11,226 nt of DNA from Clostridia bacterium (GTDB taxonomy: Bacteria > Bacillota_A > Clostridia > Christensenellales > Aristaeellaceae): contig JAFWUC010000016.1 in assembly GCA_017518705.1 (NCBI GenBank), positions 1 through 11,226 on the forward strand, read 5' to 3'. A program made the position numbers and the translations under genes. Below, piece after piece: positions 8,399 to 11,226 of this stretch. The notes beneath the pieces were generated by a model. The model was not told the origin of the DNA. It made no database searches and saw nothing but the letters and a program-made list of their open reading frames with translations. The number at the start of each line of letters is the position of its first letter. Positions within the stretch are counted from its first letter, which is position 1.

Positions 8399-8403
8399 GT
8401 GTT

Positions 8404-8410
8404 CCACCCC
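8404..8410 (-). promoter_or_regulatory. nagA ribosome binding site deciding the start
   Basis: GGGGTGG lies five bases upstream of the ATG at 8398. The alternative in-frame GTG at 8407 is part of this same site and has no separate good Shine-Dalgarno. The ATG is therefore the better start. The site lies in the 25-base gap between nagA and the upstream gene. Confidence 0.75.
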
Positions 8411-8423
8411 TTTTTATGCTATT

Positions 8424-10460
8424 TTATTTGACTTCCACCATTATTTCCCGGACGAGGGCGTTGTACGTCTCCACCCTGATCCGGGCGACGCCCGCCTTGA
8501 GCGCCACTATCTGCCCGTCTTCCACCCTTGCGACGTCCGGATCGAACGCCGTCACCGTGTAGGTTATGTGGGTGTAGGGCTGGCTGAATTCAGGCCTGAA
8601 CGGCGCGCTTTCGCCCGCCTTCAGGCTCAGATAGTCGGTAAATATGCTATTCTGCTTGACTTCCTGGTATCCCAGAGTGAATCCGGTCGGCGCGGGCAGC
8701 GCCTCCAGTTCCACCTTCGCGCTGATCCCAAGGGACGTGGACGCCTCCGCCCAGCTTTTGCCCCCGGCGCCAAGCGCGGTCACGCGCCCGTCGGACACCT
8801 TGAACAGTTTGCCGTCTCCGACGGTCCAGGACAGTATGGAGTAACCGCCCCCGTCGAACCTCACCGGTATCTCCAGCGTGTCGCCCTCGCCTATCGCGGC
8901 GCGGGTCACTTCGGGCGTGAGCCCGGCGGCTGCGGGATAGACCTTGACTCTCAGCTCGGCTTCCGTGCCGCTCATGAGCCGGGCGCGCACGGTGTATTCC
9001 CCGGGCTCGAGCGCGGTCAGCGTGCTGCCGTCGATCATGACTCCGGCAGAGGCGCACACGTACATTATCTCCCCCGCGCCGTCTATGGGGCGGGCGGAAA
9101 GCGTGACCCTGTCGCCCACGCCTGCCGCCAGTTCCCCGGTGTCGAACCTTAGCCCGTCTGCCAGCTTTTCGACCTTTACTTCGCGTTTCAGGCTGAGTCC
9201 GCCCACTTCCGCCACCAGTTCGCCTTCGCCCCTGGTCAGCGCCGAGATGCGGCCTTTGCCGTCCACGGTGAACACCTTGGGCTGGGTGGAATACAGCCTG
9301 AGCACCGCGCCCGGAAGCGCGTTCGGGCTCAGGCTCACTTCTGTGCTCTCGCCCACCGCCAAAGTGTCGGTATCAAGGATTATATCCAGGTCTTCGGGTC
9401 TGTCCCTGACTATCAGCAGGCTTTCCGCGAACGCTCCGCCCGGCGCGGTAAAGCGCACACGGGAAATGCCAGGTGCCAGAGCGTAAAGCGTCTTGTCTTC
9501 GTCCACCCGGGCGATTTCGCCGTCGGGGCATTGGGCGGAAAACGCGCCGCTGCCTCCCAGGGTGGAGGCGCCCAGCTTCACGCTTCCCCCCGCATAGAGG
9601 TAATACGTGCCCTGTTCCGGCACGACTTCATGGGCGGCGGGCAGCACGGTAAAGTATACCTGCGCCTGCCCGCCCTGCTGGGCGGTCACGGTTATCACGG
9701 CTTCCCCCGCCGCCAGGCAGGAAACGCAGCCGTTTTCGTCCACCGTCAGTATGCTCTCGTCCGAGGACGCGAAACTGACCTCCTCCTGCCAGCCGCCCTT
9801 GAGCTCCCAGACCAGTTGGGTCTGTTCGAAGGCGTAGCCCTCCGAGTATTTATCGGTCACTACTTCGGCCGGCCGGGGCAGCGGCACCGTCACGTCACAC
9901 TTCACGCTCAGGCCGTTCTCCGTCTCCAGATACACCTGGCACTCGCCGGGCGCCACGCCCGTCACCGTGCCGTGGCGGTCCACGGTGGCCACTTCCTCGT
10001 CGGTGGAATACCACCTTATGGAGGAATAGGCGTTTTTGTTCATACGGTACCTGAGCCTGAAGCTCTCGCCTATCTGCAGCTCCATGCTGGTCTTTTCGAT
10101 CTCCAGCTTGGTGGGGTTTTTATGTACTTTTATGGCCAGGTTGACGTACTTGTTGTCGTCGTAATACACGCTTATACGCGCGTCTCCCGCTTCGTAGGTG
10201 GTCAGTACGCCGTCCTCGTTCACTCGGACGATATAGTAGCGGTTGGTGCGGAATTCCCTCCAGTACACCCCTTCCACTTCTATAAGGCGGGTCTCGCCCC
10301 TGCCCAGGCTGAGGGTGGTGATGACTTCCCCGCCCTCGACTTCTCCATGGGTCAGCACGATGGTGCCGTCAGCCTTTTCCCAGAACTGCCAGCCCTCGCC
10401 CAGCGCGGCGCACAGCAGAAGCCCGACAAGGCACGCCAGCAGGCAGCACAGTTTTTTCAT
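8424..10460 (-). CDS. Secreted protein with eight tandem bacterial Ig-like (Big_2-type) repeats
   Basis: This is a 678-residue protein. The N-terminus (MKKLCCLLACLVGLLLCAALG) is a signal peptide with a likely signal peptidase I site near ALG/EG. The cysteines do not form a standard lipobox. After a short Trp-containing segment, about eight diverged repeats of 75-80 residues run to the very end, at roughly 48-112, 116-192, 198-273, 276-351, 356-430, 434-508, 510-586 and 590-677. Each carries the Big_2 pattern: a GE/GD turn, then a VxTVDxxGxVTGLxxG-like core, then a beta-strand ending in VxV. The second repeat is the clearest (EEVATVDRHGTVTGVAPG). There is no LPXTG, S-layer homology or C-terminal membrane segment and no enzymatic domain, so attachment and function are unknown. 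Adhesion or glycan binding is the usual role of such repeats. An in-frame TTG at 10466 is an alternative start. The gene begins shortly after the glyQS stop. Confidence 0.85.
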   Translation of the reverse strand: MKKLCCLLACLVGLLLCAALGEGWQFWEKADGTIVLTHGEVEGGEVITTLSLGRGETRLIEVEGVYWREFRTNRYYIVRVNEDGVLTTYEAGDARISVYYDDNKYVNLAIKVHKNPTKLEIEKTSMELQIGESFRLRYRMNKNAYSSIRWYSTDEEVATVDRHGTVTGVAPGECQVYLETENGLSVKCDVTVPLPRPAEVVTDKYSEGYAFEQTQLVWELKGGWQEEVSFASSDESILTVDENGCVSCLAAGEAVITVTAQQGGQAQVYFTVLPAAHEVVPEQGTYYLYAGGSVKLGASTLGGSGAFSAQCPDGEIARVDEDKTLYALAPGISRVRFTAPGGAFAESLLIVRDRPEDLDIILDTDTLAVGESTEVSLSPNALPGAVLRLYSTQPKVFTVDGKGRISALTRGEGELVAEVGGLSLKREVKVEKLADGLRFDTGELAAGVGDRVTLSARPIDGAGEIMYVCASAGVMIDGSTLTALEPGEYTVRARLMSGTEAELRVKVYPAAAGLTPEVTRAAIGEGDTLEIPVRFDGGGYSILSWTVGDGKLFKVSDGRVTALGAGGKSWAEASTSLGISAKVELEALPAPTGFTLGYQEVKQNSIFTDYLSLKAGESAPFRPEFSQPYTHITYTVTAFDPDVARVEDGQIVALKAGVARIRVETYNALVREIMVEVK

Positions 10461-10470
10461 CGCCAATGCG

Positions 10471-10475
10471 CCTTA
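10471..10475 (-). promoter_or_regulatory. Ribosome binding site of the Ig-repeat gene, overlapping the glyQS stop
   Basis: The sequence TAAGG combines the glyQS stop codon with a short AAGG Shine-Dalgarno. It is ten bases from the ATG at 10460 and four from the TTG at 10466. The spacing slightly favours TTG and the codon strongly favours ATG. The two starts differ by only two residues. The overlap with the stop suggests translation coupled to glyQS. Confidence 0.45.
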
Positions 10476-11226
10476 AAACTCCATTTTGGCTTCGATCCAG
10501 GCAGCCAGGTCGTTTATGTCCACCAGTTCCTGCGCCATGGTGTCCCTGTCCCTCACGGTGACCTTGTTGGTCTCCAGGGTGTCAAAGTCCACAGTCACGC
10601 AGAAAGGCGTGCCCGCCTCGTCCTGCCTGCGGTAGCGCTTGCCGATGGAGCCGGTCTCGTCGTACTCGCACATGAAGCGCTTGCTGAGGATGGAGAACAC
10701 TTCCTTCGCCTTGTCGCCCAGCTTGTTCTTCTGCAGGGGCAGCACGGCGCACTTGATAGGCGCCAGCGCGGGATGCAGGTGCAGCACGGTCCTCACGTCG
10801 CCGCCCTCCAGTTCCTGCTCCTCGTAGGCGTTGCACAGGAAGGCCAGCACGGCCCTGTCCACACCCAGGGAGGGCTCCACGCAGTAGGGGATGTACTTTT
10901 CGTTGGTCACGGGATCCAGGTACTCCATGGACTTGCCGGAGTGCTCCTGGTGCTGCTTAAGGTCGTAGTCGGTGCGGTCCGCCACGCCCCACAGTTCGCC
11001 CCAGCCGAAGGGGAACAAGAATTCAAAGTCCGTGGTCGCTTTGGAATAGAAGGCAAGCTTGTCCTTCTCGTGGTCCCTCAGGCGCAGGTTCTCTTCCTTG
11101 ATGCCCAGGGAAAGCAGCCAGTCGCGGCAGAAGGAGCGCCAGTAGTTGAACCACTCAAGGTCGGTGCCCGGCACGCAGAAGAACTCCAGCTCCATCTGCT
11201 CGAATTCCCTCACGCGGAAAATGAAG
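10473..11226 (-). CDS. glyQS: Glycyl-tRNA synthetase, single-chain dimeric type (5' partial)
   Basis: This is the C-terminal part of a class II aminoacyl-tRNA synthetase that charges tRNA-Gly with glycine. The frame is open to the right edge, where [16 protein letters not shown] matches the conserved region after motif 2 of the alpha2 GlyRS family. The GTG at 11213 is an internal valine, not the start. About 250 residues are visible. The class II motif 3 is in [14 protein letters not shown], followed by the anticodon-binding domain, beginning near [21 protein letters not shown] and ending WIEAKMEF. The tetrameric alpha/beta type has no such fused anticodon-binding domain. Any T-box or promoter would be outside the window. 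The stop codon supplies part of the ribosome site of the Ig-repeat gene 12 bases away. This layout suggests that the downstream genes are at least partly co-transcribed with this essential gene. Confidence 0.96.
   Translation of the reverse strand, partial: FIFRVREFEQMELEFFCVPGTDLEWFNYWRSFCRDWLLSLGIKEENLRLRDHEKDKLAFYSKATTDFEFLFPFGWGELWGVADRTDYDLKQHQEHSGKSMEYLDPVTNEKYIPYCVEPSLGVDRAVLAFLCNAYEEQELEGGDVRTVLHLHPALAPIKCAVLPLQKNKLGDKAKEVFSILSKRFMCEYDETGSIGKRYRRQDEAGTPFCVTVDFDTLETNKVTVRDRDTMAQELVDINDLAAWIEAKMEF

Noticed and set aside
8399..8423. A possible internal promoter in the short gap before nagA (AT-rich, with a TAAAAT-like box)
   Set aside because: No matching -35 box at a proper distance stands out. 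The AT-richness is explained by the ribosome site and stop codon region.
8424..10460. Ig-repeat protein as a lipoprotein
   Set aside because: Cysteines occur in the signal peptide, but none is preceded by a standard lipobox at a suitable distance. Leu sits at -1 of the best-placed Cys, and the early LLAC is too close to the N-terminus.

Overview
The window looks like chromosomal DNA of a fairly GC-rich Gram-positive bacterium, most likely a Clostridia-type Firmicute. The evidence is purine-rich Shine-Dalgarno sites, the single-chain (GlyQS-type) glycyl-tRNA synthetase, a MarR gene in front of a two-gene half-size ABC exporter, and a secreted protein made of bacterial Ig-like repeats. I cannot name the genus. 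I see no IS element, phage gene, CRISPR array, tRNA or rRNA.

Layout. (1) Positions 1-361 hold the possible 3' end of an unidentified + strand gene, two inverted repeats (98-140 and 153-186) and the promoter and short leader of gdhA. (2) gdhA (362-1705, +) encodes an NADP-type glutamate dehydrogenase. It ends at a compact hairpin terminator (1717-1751) that it shares with the convergent operon. (3) The marR-ABC-ABC operon (5739 down to 1764, - strand) is tightly coupled: there is a 1-nt stop/start overlap between marR and the first ABC gene, and 2 nt between the two ABC genes. A strong promoter with an extended -10 precedes marR, and an inverted repeat sits over its -35 region, which suggests autorepression. 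The ABC pair has the residue pattern of a heterodimeric exporter with one degenerate ATP site. (4) A second - strand gene cluster runs glyQS (partial, entering from the right edge), an eight-repeat Ig-like secreted protein, nagA, and a ROK-family sugar-kinase-like gene. The gaps are about 12, 25 and 2 nt, and a hairpin terminator (5824-5854) ends the run.

How the genes fit together. GlcNAc-6-phosphate deacetylase (NagA) and the ROK protein would form an amino-sugar salvage pair if the ROK protein phosphorylates GlcNAc or a related sugar. That substrate is inference: the ROK protein keeps the catalytic Asp but has lost the usual zinc motif, and it carries an N-terminal extension of about 145 residues. 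The Ig-repeat protein is probably exported and may bind the cell surface or glycans. Its place between a tRNA synthetase and amino-sugar genes is unusual. GdhA links 2-oxoglutarate and ammonia to glutamate. The MarR-controlled exporter is a likely drug or toxic-compound efflux system.

The least conventional items are the zinc-less, N-terminally extended ROK protein and the eight-domain Ig-like protein. I found no clearly new multi-gene system such as a defence island.
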